From assembly GCA_023389255.1 (NCBI GenBank), contig JAEWER010000028.1:1-64000 (forward strand): 64,000 bases of DNA, written 5' to 3'. Of this stretch, positions 1-8,841 are shown piece after piece. The notes below the pieces were generated by a model. That model worked only from the letters and a program-made list of their open reading frames with translations. It was not told where the DNA came from and ran no database searches. The DNA is from Bacillota bacterium. Its GTDB lineage: Bacteria; Bacillota; Clostridia; Saccharofermentanales; DTU023. The position numbers and the translations under genes were made by a program. The number at the start of each line of letters is the position of its first letter. The stretch's first letter is position 1.

Positions 1-2
1 GT

Positions 3-446
3 CTAAGCTCTAGGCGTAAAGGCTTGTGGGTATACGACCAACCTACGAAACGTCTGTTGAAAGGTAAAGAATTAGATCGAGTAATCGTTATCTATAAGCA
101 AGAAATCAGTGTGCTTGATGTTGATCAAATTTTGCAGACTGTAGCGAATATGATCGATAACAATGTTTTTCAGACCGATAACGCAAAAGTGGCGACTACA
201 TCAGTTTTGCTGATTAGTGAAAATACTCATGTTTTAGAAGCTATGTCGGCGGGGGCAGGTATTCTTAACTATCTGGGTAGAACAGCACGTGGTTGCTTTG
301 TAGCTATGCTTTTAGAATGCCGTACTGGCTATCTTTTCTATCCACAAGAATTGCAAGAACTACCGAGAAGGCATCGCCTGGCATGTAAAGGTCTTCTGCA
401 AGATTTACAGAAAGGCTTTGCAAAAGCCGAATATTTTACTAGATAA
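3..446 (+). CDS. C-terminal part of an unrecognised protein, cut by the window's left edge
   Basis: The reading frame is open from the first bases of the window to the TAA at 444-446, so the true start lies outside; the TTG at 24 is probably an internal codon. About 147 residues are visible. They look like a compact soluble alpha/beta domain without membrane segments or signal peptide, with a basic, Leu/Arg-rich C-terminal helix region. I recognise no family. It ends 12 bases before the ATG of the NYN-domain gene, so the two are probably co-transcribed. No function is proposed. Confidence 0.6.
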   Translation, partial: LSSRRKGLWVYDQPTKRLLKGKELDRVIVIYKQEISVLDVDQILQTVANMIDNNVFQTDNAKVATTSVLLISENTHVLEAMSAGAGILNYLGRTARGCFVAMLLECRTGYLFYPQELQELPRRHRLACKGLLQDLQKGFAKAEYFTR

Positions 447-458
447 GTGAAGGATCAA

Positions 459-1238
459 ATGAATTTATTAGATCAAACAACAGAGGCTTTTAATTCCGAA
501 TTACGAATTGCTGTGCTGATCGATGCGGATAATGTTTCAGCTAAGTATATTGAGCCGATGATGCAGGAGATTGCCAGCTATGGCCAACCAACTATCAAGC
601 GTATCTATGGCGATTGGACAAAGCCTAATCTCAATAATTGGAAGAGTCTGCTATTAAATCAGGCAATTATACCCATGCAACAATTCAGCTACACGACCGG
701 TAAGAATGCCACCGATTCGTCGATGATTATTGACGCAATGGATATTCTCTACTCGGGTAATGTAGATGCTTTCTGTCTGGTCTCAAGCGATAGCGATTTT
801 ACTCGTTTAGCCATGAGATTGCGTGAGTCAGGTATGACAGTGTTTGGTTTTGGGGAACGTAAAACGCCACAACCATTTATCAATGCATGTGATCGCTTTA
901 TTTATGCTGAAGTATTACAAGAGAGTGATGATAAAGCACCTGTGGTAACAGGACAAAAAGACAACGAGAAAAAAGATAAAAGCAATATAGATGCTAAAAC
1001 AATTGCCATGATTGAAAGAGCAATTATGGTTTATGAAGATGATTCAGGCTGGGCAGACCTAGGTTCTGTTGGCTCTCTGATCATGAAATTACAGCCCTCC
1101 TTTGATACACGTAAATACGGGTTTTCCAAGTTGAGCAATATGTTGCGGAGTGTTAATCACTTTGAGTTAAAACTCTTTGCAGTATCAAAAAAGGCTAGTG
1201 ACAAAGTAGCTAAAGTGCGCATTAATCGTAAGCGCTAA
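459..1238 (+). CDS. NYN-domain (PIN-like RNase fold) protein with C-terminal OST-HTH/LOTUS domain
   Basis: Residues about 15-150 form a NYN domain: the strand ending in LIDADN (Asp22, Asp24, Asn25), a central TDSSMIIDAMD helix and SSDSDF, which together supply the acidic metal-binding cluster of PIN-like nucleases. A charged linker (about 155-178) is followed by a winged-helix OST-HTH/LOTUS region (about 180-245), a known RNA-binding module. This NYN plus OST-HTH pairing is the LabA/Limkain-type arrangement, so an RNA-directed nuclease or RNA-binding role is inferred. I chose the ATG at 459 because GAAGGA lies just upstream; a GTG at 447 in frame has no ribosome site and would add four residues. 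Followed 12 bases later by a phosphofructokinase gene. Confidence 0.85.
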   Translation: MNLLDQTTEAFNSELRIAVLIDADNVSAKYIEPMMQEIASYGQPTIKRIYGDWTKPNLNNWKSLLLNQAIIPMQQFSYTTGKNATDSSMIIDAMDILYSGNVDAFCLVSSDSDFTRLAMRLRESGMTVFGFGERKTPQPFINACDRFIYAEVLQESDDKAPVVTGQKDNEKKDKSNIDAKTIAMIERAIMVYEDDSGWADLGSVGSLIMKLQPSFDTRKYGFSKLSNMLRSVNHFELKLFAVSKKASDKVAKVRINRKR

Positions 1239-1250
1239 ACGGAGGTTAAG

Positions 1251-2339
1251 ATGAAGTTAAGAATTGGTATGCTGACCAGCGGTGGTGATTGTCAGGGGTT
1301 GAATCCAACTATGCGTGGAGTTGCTAAAGCCTTGTATGAGCGCAATCCTGAAACTGAGATTTTTGGTTTTCTCAACGGCTATCACGGTCTGATGCACAGC
1401 AATTATAAGCGGATGTCCAGTTCAGATTTTTCAGGTATTTTAACGCAAGGTGGCACCATTCTTGGCACATCTCGTCAACCGTTTAAGAGTATGAAGAAAC
1501 CGCTGAATGAGAACGAGCCAGATGGCATCACTAAGTTAGAAGCCATGACCAATACCTATCGTGATTTGAACCTAGATTGTCTGGTGATTTTAGGTGGTAA
1601 TGGTACACAAAAGAGCGCCAATCTTTTACGTGAAGAAGGGCTTAATGTGATCCATTTACCGAAAACTATTGACAACGATTTGTATGGTACCGATGTAACT
1701 TTTGGTTTTCAGAGTGCTGTGAATGTAGCAACCGAAGTAATAGACGGAATACATACTACCGCTACATCGCATGGTCGTGTGTTCATAGTCGAAGTGATGG
1801 GACACAAAGTTGGTTGGTTAACTCTGTATGCAGGTATTGCTGGTGGTGCAGATGTTATCTTGATTCCAGAGATACCATACGACCCCGTACAGATTGTCAA
1901 AGCTCTCAATTCACGTGAACGTAAAAATAAGCGCTTCTCTATTATTGCGATTGCAGAAGGTGCTATGACGAAAGAAGAAGCTAAATTCTCGAAAAAAGAG
2001 CGAGAAAAACTAAGAAGTCATAAGTCGTTCCACTCAGTTGCCTATAGTTTGGCGGATACATTGAGTGAACTGATGAATCAAGAAGTTAGATGTACAATAC
2101 CAGGTCATTTTCAGCGTGGTGGAACACCTTGTGCCTATGATCGTGTACTCACAACTGAGATTGGTGTGGAAGCAGCAGATATGATCTTCGAACAAGACTT
2201 CGGCAAAATGGTTGCTATCGTGGGCGGAGAATTAAAGCGAGTTCCCCTAGAAAAGGTGGCGGGTAAACTGAAAGCGGTTCCTTTAGATCATCCAGTACTA
2301 CAAGCTGCCCGCAAAACTGGCATCTGTTTTGGTGATTAA
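1251..2339 (+). CDS. 6-phosphofructokinase, mixed PPi/ATP-signature (group III) type
   Basis: Phosphorylates fructose 6-phosphate to fructose 1,6-bisphosphate in glycolysis. Visible motifs are TSGGDCQGLN (residues 9-18), GGNGTQ (115-120), PKTIDND (137-143, with Asp141 as the expected catalytic base) and the HTTATSHGR / MGHKVGWL substrate region. Position 118 is Gly, as in ATP-using enzymes, but position 138 is Lys, as in pyrophosphate-using enzymes; this mixture marks the PFK_mixed family, so the phosphoryl donor cannot be decided from sequence. Asn117 stands where E. coli PfkA has Asp103. Length (362 aa) fits the family. The ribosome site is GGAGG. A second, conventional ATP-type enzyme lies at 10617, and polyphosphate kinase follows directly. 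Confidence 0.9.
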   Translation: MKLRIGMLTSGGDCQGLNPTMRGVAKALYERNPETEIFGFLNGYHGLMHSNYKRMSSSDFSGILTQGGTILGTSRQPFKSMKKPLNENEPDGITKLEAMTNTYRDLNLDCLVILGGNGTQKSANLLREEGLNVIHLPKTIDNDLYGTDVTFGFQSAVNVATEVIDGIHTTATSHGRVFIVEVMGHKVGWLTLYAGIAGGADVILIPEIPYDPVQIVKALNSRERKNKRFSIIAIAEGAMTKEEAKFSKKEREKLRSHKSFHSVAYSLADTLSELMNQEVRCTIPGHFQRGGTPCAYDRVLTTEIGVEAADMIFEQDFGKMVAIVGGELKRVPLEKVAGKLKAVPLDHPVLQAARKTGICFGD

Positions 2340-2367
2340 ATGTAGCGCAAATAAAGATAGGTGTAGC

Positions 2368-4539
2368 ATGTTAGCTATCAAGAAAATGTTAGATATAGTA
2401 GATCATCTGCAAGAGAAAGCATTGACTAATTTAGCAGATTTACCCCCGCAACAAGAGCCCTACATCAATCGTGAATTGAGTTGGCTCAAGTTCAATGAGC
2501 GTGTCTTGGAAGAAGCACGTGATTCAGATAATCCTTTATTTGAACGTTTGAATTTCTTGAGTATAACATGCTCTAATTTGGATGAGTTTTTCATGGTGCG
2601 TGTGGGCTCTTTACACGAAGTCAGAGAAGCTCAACCTACGAAACGGGACCAAGCTAAATTGACGGCAGCCGAACAACTGGATGCCATCATGGCAGAAATT
2701 AAATCATTTAATAAAAAGCAGTATTCAACCTATAATCGTCAATTAATTCCAGCTTTAGCTAAAGCTGGAATTAAAATTTTGACTGCTGATGAACTGAGCG
2801 ATAGCGATCTAGCCTATTTGTCTGATTTCTTTAGCGATGAAGTTTTTCCTGTATTAACGCCATTGGCAGTTGACGCTGGCAGACCATTCCCTTTGGTGGC
2901 AAATCACAGCATTAATCTATATGTCAGTTTTGAAGCCAATGAAGAAGTTGTGGGCTATGGCGATTTCCCACCGTTCGCTTTAATCCAATTACCTCAGATG
3001 TTGCCACGTTTGATTAGATTAAATGGTAAAAGCGACCGTTTTATTTTGTTGGAAGATGTGATCAGTCTCTTTTTGGATAGATTATTTCCCAATCTACAAG
3101 TGCAGGAAACGATCTGTTTTCGTATTAGTCGCAATGCTGATTTCGAATTAGAGGAAGACGAGATAGATGATCTGCTAGTTGAGATTGAAGATAAGATTAG
3201 AGAACGCCAAAGAGGCGAAGTTATTCGCTTAGAAATCCAAAAACATGCTTCAACGGAGGTTGTTGATTTACTAAAAAGTCTGCTCGCAGTAGAAAAGAAA
3301 GCCATTATTAGAATTAGAGGACCACTAGATCTACGTTTTGTGGCTAATATTCCGCGCCAAATTAAACAAAAAACATTAAGTGAATGGCGTTTTGAAGAGT
3401 TTTCACCTCAATTGGCACCTGAATTTTTGCCAGCCTTAACCGATAAGGATATCGACTCATATCTTAAGGTAATTCGTGAGCAAGACGTTTTGTTACACCA
3501 TCCCTATCAGAGCTTTGAACCTGTAGTAGAAATAATCAAACGGGCGGCGGTAGATCCACAAGTACTAGCAATTAAGCAGACACTGTACAGAGTCAGTGGT
3601 AACTCACCGATTATTAGTGCTCTAGAAGAAGCTGCCAGACAAGGTAAACAAGTTTTAGTTTTAGTCGAGCTTAAAGCACGCTTCGATGAGAAAAATAATA
3701 TTCATTGGGCGCGAAGATTAGATCGAGCAGGTTGCCATGTTATCTATGGTATCAAGGGATTAAAAACACACAGCAAAATCACCCTCATAGTTCGCAAAGA
3801 AGAGATGGGTATCAGACGCTATGTGCATTTAGGGACAGGCAACTATAACGATCAAACAGCTAAACTGTATACAGATTTTGGCTTGTGGACTGCCGACGAA
3901 CAAGTGGGTAGAGATGCAACGCAATTTTTCAATATGATCACGGGATATGCCAAGCCTATGAAATGGGAAAAATTAGTTCCGGCACCACATTTACTTAAGC
4001 AACATATTTTGCAAAGTATTAAAAATGAGATCGAGCAAGTTGCAAATGGAAAACCAGGTTATATCATTGCGAAAATGAATTCGTTAGTTGATGCTGAAGT
4101 CATAGCTAAACTTTACGAAGCCTCAAAGGCTGGGGTAAAAATATGTTTGATAGTTCGAGGAATTTGTTGTTTGAGACCAGGCGTAAAAGGTTTATCAGAA
4201 AATATTACTGTACGTTCGTTGGTGGGTAGGTTCTTAGAGCATAGTCGAATTTTTTACTACCACAATGGAGGGGATCATAAAGTATATCTATCTAGTGCTG
4301 ATTGGATGCCTCGCAATTTGCAACGAAGAATTGAATTGTTATTCCCTGTGGTAGATGAAAAATGTGCACAGATTTTACTCAATACTTTACGCTATGAATT
4401 AGCGGATACGGAGAGGGCGAGAGTTTTACTTGCTAGCGGTGACTATGAGCGTGTCGATCGTAGAGGTAGGACTAAATTAGATTCGCAGCTGAAATTGTGT
4501 CAAGAAGCTAAGAAGAGAGCCAGGGAAGCTAGAGAATAA
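2368..4539 (+). CDS. ppk1: Polyphosphate kinase 1
   Basis: Reversibly transfers the gamma-phosphate of ATP to inorganic polyphosphate. The N-terminal region opens with YINRELSWLKFNERVLEEA, the family hallmark. Of the two conserved histidines of the catalytic phospholipase-D-like domains, His468 sits in GLKTHSK and His487 in YVHLGTGNYND; E. coli His435 and His454 occupy these places and one becomes phosphorylated. Length of 723 aa is normal. I chose ATG 2368 because of AGGTG just upstream; an in-frame GTG at 2329 would overlap the phosphofructokinase gene by 11 bases and lacks a clear site. A perfect 32-bp palindrome lies inside the coding sequence at 2743-2774. Followed 12 bases later by galT. 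Confidence 0.95.
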   Translation: MLAIKKMLDIVDHLQEKALTNLADLPPQQEPYINRELSWLKFNERVLEEARDSDNPLFERLNFLSITCSNLDEFFMVRVGSLHEVREAQPTKRDQAKLTAAEQLDAIMAEIKSFNKKQYSTYNRQLIPALAKAGIKILTADELSDSDLAYLSDFFSDEVFPVLTPLAVDAGRPFPLVANHSINLYVSFEANEEVVGYGDFPPFALIQLPQMLPRLIRLNGKSDRFILLEDVISLFLDRLFPNLQVQETICFRISRNADFELEEDEIDDLLVEIEDKIRERQRGEVIRLEIQKHASTEVVDLLKSLLAVEKKAIIRIRGPLDLRFVANIPRQIKQKTLSEWRFEEFSPQLAPEFLPALTDKDIDSYLKVIREQDVLLHHPYQSFEPVVEIIKRAAVDPQVLAIKQTLYRVSGNSPIISALEEAARQGKQVLVLVELKARFDEKNNIHWARRLDRAGCHVIYGIKGLKTHSKITLIVRKEEMGIRRYVHLGTGNYNDQTAKLYTDFGLWTADEQVGRDATQFFNMITGYAKPMKWEKLVPAPHLLKQHILQSIKNEIEQVANGKPGYIIAKMNSLVDAEVIAKLYEASKAGVKICLIVRGICCLRPGVKGLSENITVRSLVGRFLEHSRIFYYHNGGDHKVYLSSADWMPRNLQRRIELLFPVVDEKCAQILLNTLRYELADTERARVLLASGDYERVDRRGRTKLDSQLKLCQEAKKRAREARE
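2743..2774. repeat. Perfect 32-bp palindrome inside ppk1
   Basis: Sixteen bases (2743-2758) are followed immediately by their exact reverse complement (2759-2774), with no spacer. The sequence encodes an ordinary-looking stretch of the Ppk1 N-terminal domain (LIPALAKAGIK), so the protein is not disrupted. In RNA it could fold back into a hairpin; in DNA it could extrude as a cruciform. It does not sit next to a start codon, stop codon or T-tract. Confidence 0.85.
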
Positions 4540-4551
4540 GGGAGATATAGT

Positions 4552-6141
4552 ATGAACCATCATACATGGGACGAGGTTAGACAACTGAGTGAGCGAGGGC
4601 ATAATTTGTTGTTGCGGTTGCTTGCTTACGCTGTAGATCAACAATTTATTGAGGTGCGTGATTTGTATTGGGCGCACAATAATTTACTTGCTCTTTTTGG
4701 AGAGAATGAGTGTAAAGTTCCAGCCAGTATCGGGAGCTTAGAACAAGCCAGACGGCAATATCCGCTGAAGCTTGAAGAAATTTTAGAAGGGCTGTTACAA
4801 GAAGCCGAAGCTTTAGAGCTAATTCCACTAGGTTCTGTCACTTATCGTGACCTATTTGATAGCAAAATAATGGGTGTGCTAACACCACGTCCCAGCATCG
4901 TGCAACATCGCTTTGAGGATAATCTAAAACTCAGCGCAGAAGCCGCTACAGATCAGTACTATCGTTTTAGTAAAGCAACTAATTATATTCGGACGGAGCG
5001 CATCGCTAAAGATAAGCGCTGGCAGGTAGAAAGTGAATATGGCTTGATTGATATTACGATCAATCTATCTAAGCCAGAAAAAGATCCGCTAGCTATTGCG
5101 GCTGCAGGCAAGCAGAAGAAGGCAGGATATCCAGCATGTTTATTGTGTGCAGAAAATGAGGGTTACGCAGGACATATATCTCATCCCGCTAGACAGAATC
5201 ACCGTATGGTTGAATTATCTTTGCAAGGACAACGCTGGTTCATGCAATATTCACCATATGTTTATTACAATGAACACTGCATTTTCCTGCACAGCGATCA
5301 TCACCCTATGGCGATTGATCAAACTTGTTTTGCTAATTTACTAACTATTATTGAGAAAATACCACATTATTTCGTTGGTTCAAACGCAGATTTACCCATC
5401 GTAGGTGGATCGATCTTAGCGCACGAACACTATCAAGGTGGACGATATGAATTTGCCATGGCGAAGGCTAGTATCGAAAAACCTATCGTTTTCCGCAATT
5501 TCCCTCAGGTAAATGCTGGCTGGGTTAATTGGCCTCTTTCGGTTTTGCGCTTGCGAGCCAAGCAAAAAAGTGATTTACAAGAATTGGCAAGTAAAATTTT
5601 GAACTTTTGGCGTCAGTATACAGATGAAGAGTGTGGAATTTATCATCAAACAGATAAGACACCGCACAATACCATAACTCCTATTGCGAGACGTCGTGGC
5701 GAATTGTTTGAGTTAGATTTGGTTTTACGCAATAACCGTACTGATCAAGCACACCCGCTGGGTATTTTCCATCCACAGGATGCGTATCATCACATCAAAA
5801 AAGAAAATATCGGTTTAATCGAAGTGATGGGTCTAGCTGTTTTGCCTGGCAGGTTAGATCAAGAATTAAAGCGCTTAGCAGAGTACTTAGTTGCCGACTT
5901 TAGTCAAGCAGAGTTAGCAGAAACATTGCTCGCCGATCCTATGACTAAGGCTCATGCGACTTGGGCATTAGAGCTAGCAAACAACTACAATATCGGCACT
6001 GATAACGTTGAGCATATCTTGCGTCAGGCAGTAGGTGAAGTATTTGTTAAAGTGTTAGAAGATGCTGGGGTTTATAAACGAGATGCGCAAGGTACAGCAG
6101 GTAAAAAACGACTTATCAAGCAAATGGCAGAGAAGTTTTAG
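4552..6141 (+). CDS. galT: UTP/UDP-hexose-1-phosphate uridylyltransferase, class 2 (GalT family)
   Basis: Exchanges UMP between UDP-glucose and galactose 1-phosphate in the Leloir pathway. The 529-residue length and motifs match the Gram-positive class 2 GalT rather than the roughly 350-residue E. coli type: MGVLTPRPS, the ATNYIRTERI stretch, and GGSILAHEHYQGG, whose HEH (His291, His293) is the expected nucleotidylated-histidine motif. The C-terminal GalP_UDP_tr_C region follows (AHPLGIFHPQDAYHHIKKENIGLIE is split across it). GGGAG precedes the ATG. The neighbouring gene is a sugar nucleotidyltransferase, suggesting a joint role in UDP-sugar supply. No galK or galE is in the window. Confidence 0.92.
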   Translation: MNHHTWDEVRQLSERGHNLLLRLLAYAVDQQFIEVRDLYWAHNNLLALFGENECKVPASIGSLEQARRQYPLKLEEILEGLLQEAEALELIPLGSVTYRDLFDSKIMGVLTPRPSIVQHRFEDNLKLSAEAATDQYYRFSKATNYIRTERIAKDKRWQVESEYGLIDITINLSKPEKDPLAIAAAGKQKKAGYPACLLCAENEGYAGHISHPARQNHRMVELSLQGQRWFMQYSPYVYYNEHCIFLHSDHHPMAIDQTCFANLLTIIEKIPHYFVGSNADLPIVGGSILAHEHYQGGRYEFAMAKASIEKPIVFRNFPQVNAGWVNWPLSVLRLRAKQKSDLQELASKILNFWRQYTDEECGIYHQTDKTPHNTITPIARRRGELFELDLVLRNNRTDQAHPLGIFHPQDAYHHIKKENIGLIEVMGLAVLPGRLDQELKRLAEYLVADFSQAELAETLLADPMTKAHATWALELANNYNIGTDNVEHILRQAVGEVFVKVLEDAGVYKRDAQGTAGKKRLIKQMAEKF

Positions 6142-6186
6142 CTCCAACATTATCTAAATTATCAAAGGACACGAAAGAGAGAAGAT

Positions 6187-7107
6187 ATGGCAAAGCAACC
6201 TATACTTTTGATCTTGGCCGCAGGCATGGGTTCACGCTATGGTGGCATGAAACAAATTGATCCACTAGGTCCTAGTGGAGAAACATTGATGGAATATTCG
6301 CTTTATGATGCTTGGCGAGCAGGTTTTAGGCGAGTGGTTTTTGTGATACGTGAAGATTTTGCGCAAGAGTTTCAAACTAAGGTTGGCAACAAAGTGCAAG
6401 CACACTATGAGGTTGCTTATGCTTATCAGAGCATGGATAAATTGCCGGAGGGCTTGACACTGCCCAAAGAGCGTACCAAACCACTAGGAACGGCTCACGC
6501 CATCTGGGTGGCGAAGCATTTGATTGATGCACCTGTTTGCGTCATCAATGCTGACGATTACTACGGCGTAGAAGCTTTCCGTTTAGTTTATGAACATTTA
6601 ACAGATAAGAATATTGATCCTGAAAGCAATTACTGCATGGCAGCTTTTCGTGTAGGTAATACGCTATCAGAAAATGGCACAGTCACCCGTGGTGTTTGTG
6701 AAGTACAGGCAGGAAAGTTGCAAGCTGTACATGAATGTTATGGTATAGCCAAAACAGATGTGGGTATCGGCTTTACTGATCAAAATAATGAATGGCATGA
6801 GCTTGCAGAAGAAACTCCCGTGTCTATGAACTGCTGGGGATTAGGTCAAAGTCTAGTCGAGTGCATTGATAGAGGTATGTCAGAATTTATTGCCAGAGTT
6901 AATGCTGAGCCAACTGCTAAAATAGAATACCTATTGCCTGAAGTTATTTCAGAGCAGATTCGTCAGGGCAAAGCAGAGGTTACAGTCAAAGATTGTCCGA
7001 CGAAGTGGTTTGGGGTTACCTATCAAGAAGATAAGCCCTATGTCTGTCAAGAATTAAAAAGGAAAACAGCAACAGGCGAATACCCGCAGGAACTTTGGGT
7101 CAAGTAA
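6187..7107 (+). CDS. Sugar-1-phosphate nucleotidyltransferase-like protein
   Basis: The N-terminus carries the NTP-transferase signature LAAGMGSRYGGMKQ (residues 10-23), with the G-x-G-x-R nucleotide loop, and INADDYYG near residue 120, where the second Asp of the pair is expected to bind metal. Such enzymes join a sugar 1-phosphate to UTP, GTP, CTP or TTP. The actual sugar and nucleotide cannot be told. Placement 45 bases after galT suggests a hexose/UDP-sugar role, but that is inference. At 306 residues it is a single catalytic domain plus a short C-terminal part, with no left-handed beta-helix acyl/acetyltransferase domain. Start ATG is preceded by GAGAG. Confidence 0.8.
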   Translation: MAKQPILLILAAGMGSRYGGMKQIDPLGPSGETLMEYSLYDAWRAGFRRVVFVIREDFAQEFQTKVGNKVQAHYEVAYAYQSMDKLPEGLTLPKERTKPLGTAHAIWVAKHLIDAPVCVINADDYYGVEAFRLVYEHLTDKNIDPESNYCMAAFRVGNTLSENGTVTRGVCEVQAGKLQAVHECYGIAKTDVGIGFTDQNNEWHELAEETPVSMNCWGLGQSLVECIDRGMSEFIARVNAEPTAKIEYLLPEVISEQIRQGKAEVTVKDCPTKWFGVTYQEDKPYVCQELKRKTATGEYPQELWVK

Positions 7108-7124
7108 CCTGTTGGGAGGTATGA

Positions 7125-8840
7125 GTGATAAATTATAAACATTTAATTGCCGATGTTTTGGCTGAAGTCAGTGAATTAGAAACAAGTGAACTCAGTACAC
7201 TTTTAGAGATTCCGCCCCAAAGTGAACTGGGTGATTTTGCTTTGCCTTGTTTTATTTTTGCTAAAGTCTTGCGCAAAGCTCCAGCACAAATTGCAAATGA
7301 ATTCAAAGAAAAATTAGAAGCAAAGAGTTTAGCATGGTTAGACAGAATAGAGGTTAAAGGACCTTATCTCAACTTTTTCCTAGACAAGAGTGCTGTAATT
7401 GCAGAAGTAGTTACAGAGGTTTTAAACCAAAAGAATGGGTATGGTAAAGATACAGTTGGTGAGGGAAAAACAATTCTAGTTGAATACTCCTCACCTAATA
7501 TTGCTAAACCCTTCCATATCGGACATGCTTTTACTACTATCTTGGGACAGGTGATCGGTAATCTTTATGAATCTCAAGGGTACAAGGTTGTGCGTCTCAA
7601 TCATCTAGGAGATTATGGTACGCAGTTTGGTAAATTGATCAGCGCATGGAAACGATGGGGTGATGAAGAGGCGTTAAAAGAACATCCTATTGAAGAGTTA
7701 ACCCGTGTCTATGTTAAGTTCCACCAGGAGGTTGAAAAAAATCCTGAACTGGAAACAGAAGCGAGAGAATATTTCCGCAAACTGGAAGCAGGAGAGAGCG
7801 AAGAGGTAGCGTTGTGGACTAAATTCCGCAATGTGAGTTTGGAAGAGTTTGAGCGCATCTATCGTCGCATGGGCATTCACTTTGACAACTATAATGGTGA
7901 AAGTTTTTACTCCGATAAAATTCCAGCGGTTGTAGATTTACTGCGTGAAAAGGGTCTTTTAGAGAATAGTGAAGGTGCTCAGATTGTTCGCTTAGAAGAG
8001 TACAAGCTGAATCCTTGCTTGATCCTAAAGTCGGATGGAACCACAATTTATGCTTCGAGAGATCTAGCATCTATTTACTATCGCGATAAAACCTGGAATT
8101 TCGATAAGAATATTTATGTTGTCGGTTTGCCACAGAAGAATCATTTTCAGCAAGTGTTTGCTGTTATGGAAAAAGCTGGCTTCCCAAAAGCTAAAGACTG
8201 TTTGCTGGTTCCGTTTGGTACGGTGAAATTTGCCGATGGTCAATTTTCTACTAGAAGTGGCAACATCATCAAATTAGAAGAGTTAATCAACCAATCTGTT
8301 GCTAAAACAAGAGAAATTATTGAAACCAATAATCCAGAAATGAGTACAGAAGAAGTTCAAGAAATAGCAGAGGCAGTTGGTTTAGCTGCTGTTGAATACA
8401 CCTACCTACACAATGGTAGAGAGCGGGATATCTTCTTTGATTGGGATGAAGTACTAGACTTTGAGGGAGATTCAGCCCCCTATCTGTTATACACCTTAGT
8501 ACGTTGTCGAAGTATTTTACGTAAAGCTGAGCTAGCAGAAGACGTAGATTTAACCTGTTTAGGTGCACTGCAGTCCGATGATGAGTTTACCTTGGCAAAA
8601 TTGTTAGGGCAGTATCCTGAACAAATTAAGCAAGCGCTCAAGGTGCACGAGCCTAGTATTTTATTGCGCCATATCGCTTTAATTGCCAGAAATTTTAATC
8701 GCTTCTACCATCACAACCCTATTTTGAACTGTGATGATGAGAATACTAAATTAGCTAGAGTTTTATTGACTAAGGCAGTGGAACAAGTGATGAGTAATGG
8801 TCTGAAGTTGTGCTCCATACCTACAGTGGATCGAATGTAA
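7125..8840 (+). CDS. argS: Arginyl-tRNA synthetase
   Basis: Charges tRNA-Arg with arginine in the cytoplasm. The N-terminal Add-1 domain (about 1-85) is followed by the Rossmann core with the class I HIGH signature at residues 131-134 (AKPFHIGHAFTT). As in most ArgS there is no clear KMSKS; FSTRSGNIIKLEEL occupies that region. The C-terminal DALR anticodon-binding helical domain ends in the usual NGLKLCSIPTVDRM. At 571 aa the length is normal. GTG 7125 is used, preceded by GGGAGGT four bases away; the overlapping ATG at 7121 leads to an early stop. The next gene starts 1 base after the stop. Confidence 0.96.
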   Translation: MINYKHLIADVLAEVSELETSELSTLLEIPPQSELGDFALPCFIFAKVLRKAPAQIANEFKEKLEAKSLAWLDRIEVKGPYLNFFLDKSAVIAEVVTEVLNQKNGYGKDTVGEGKTILVEYSSPNIAKPFHIGHAFTTILGQVIGNLYESQGYKVVRLNHLGDYGTQFGKLISAWKRWGDEEALKEHPIEELTRVYVKFHQEVEKNPELETEAREYFRKLEAGESEEVALWTKFRNVSLEEFERIYRRMGIHFDNYNGESFYSDKIPAVVDLLREKGLLENSEGAQIVRLEEYKLNPCLILKSDGTTIYASRDLASIYYRDKTWNFDKNIYVVGLPQKNHFQQVFAVMEKAGFPKAKDCLLVPFGTVKFADGQFSTRSGNIIKLEELINQSVAKTREIIETNNPEMSTEEVQEIAEAVGLAAVEYTYLHNGRERDIFFDWDEVLDFEGDSAPYLLYTLVRCRSILRKAELAEDVDLTCLGALQSDDEFTLAKLLGQYPEQIKQALKVHEPSILLRHIALIARNFNRFYHHNPILNCDDENTKLARVLLTKAVEQVMSNGLKLCSIPTVDRM

Positions 8841-8841
8841 C

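Noticed and set aside
447..458. GTG 447 as start of the NYN gene
   Set aside because: No ribosome site before it, while ATG 459 has GAAGGA; only four residues differ.
5096..5344. 82-codon plus-strand frame inside galT
   Set aside because: It lies wholly within a conserved gene in another frame and has no ribosome site.
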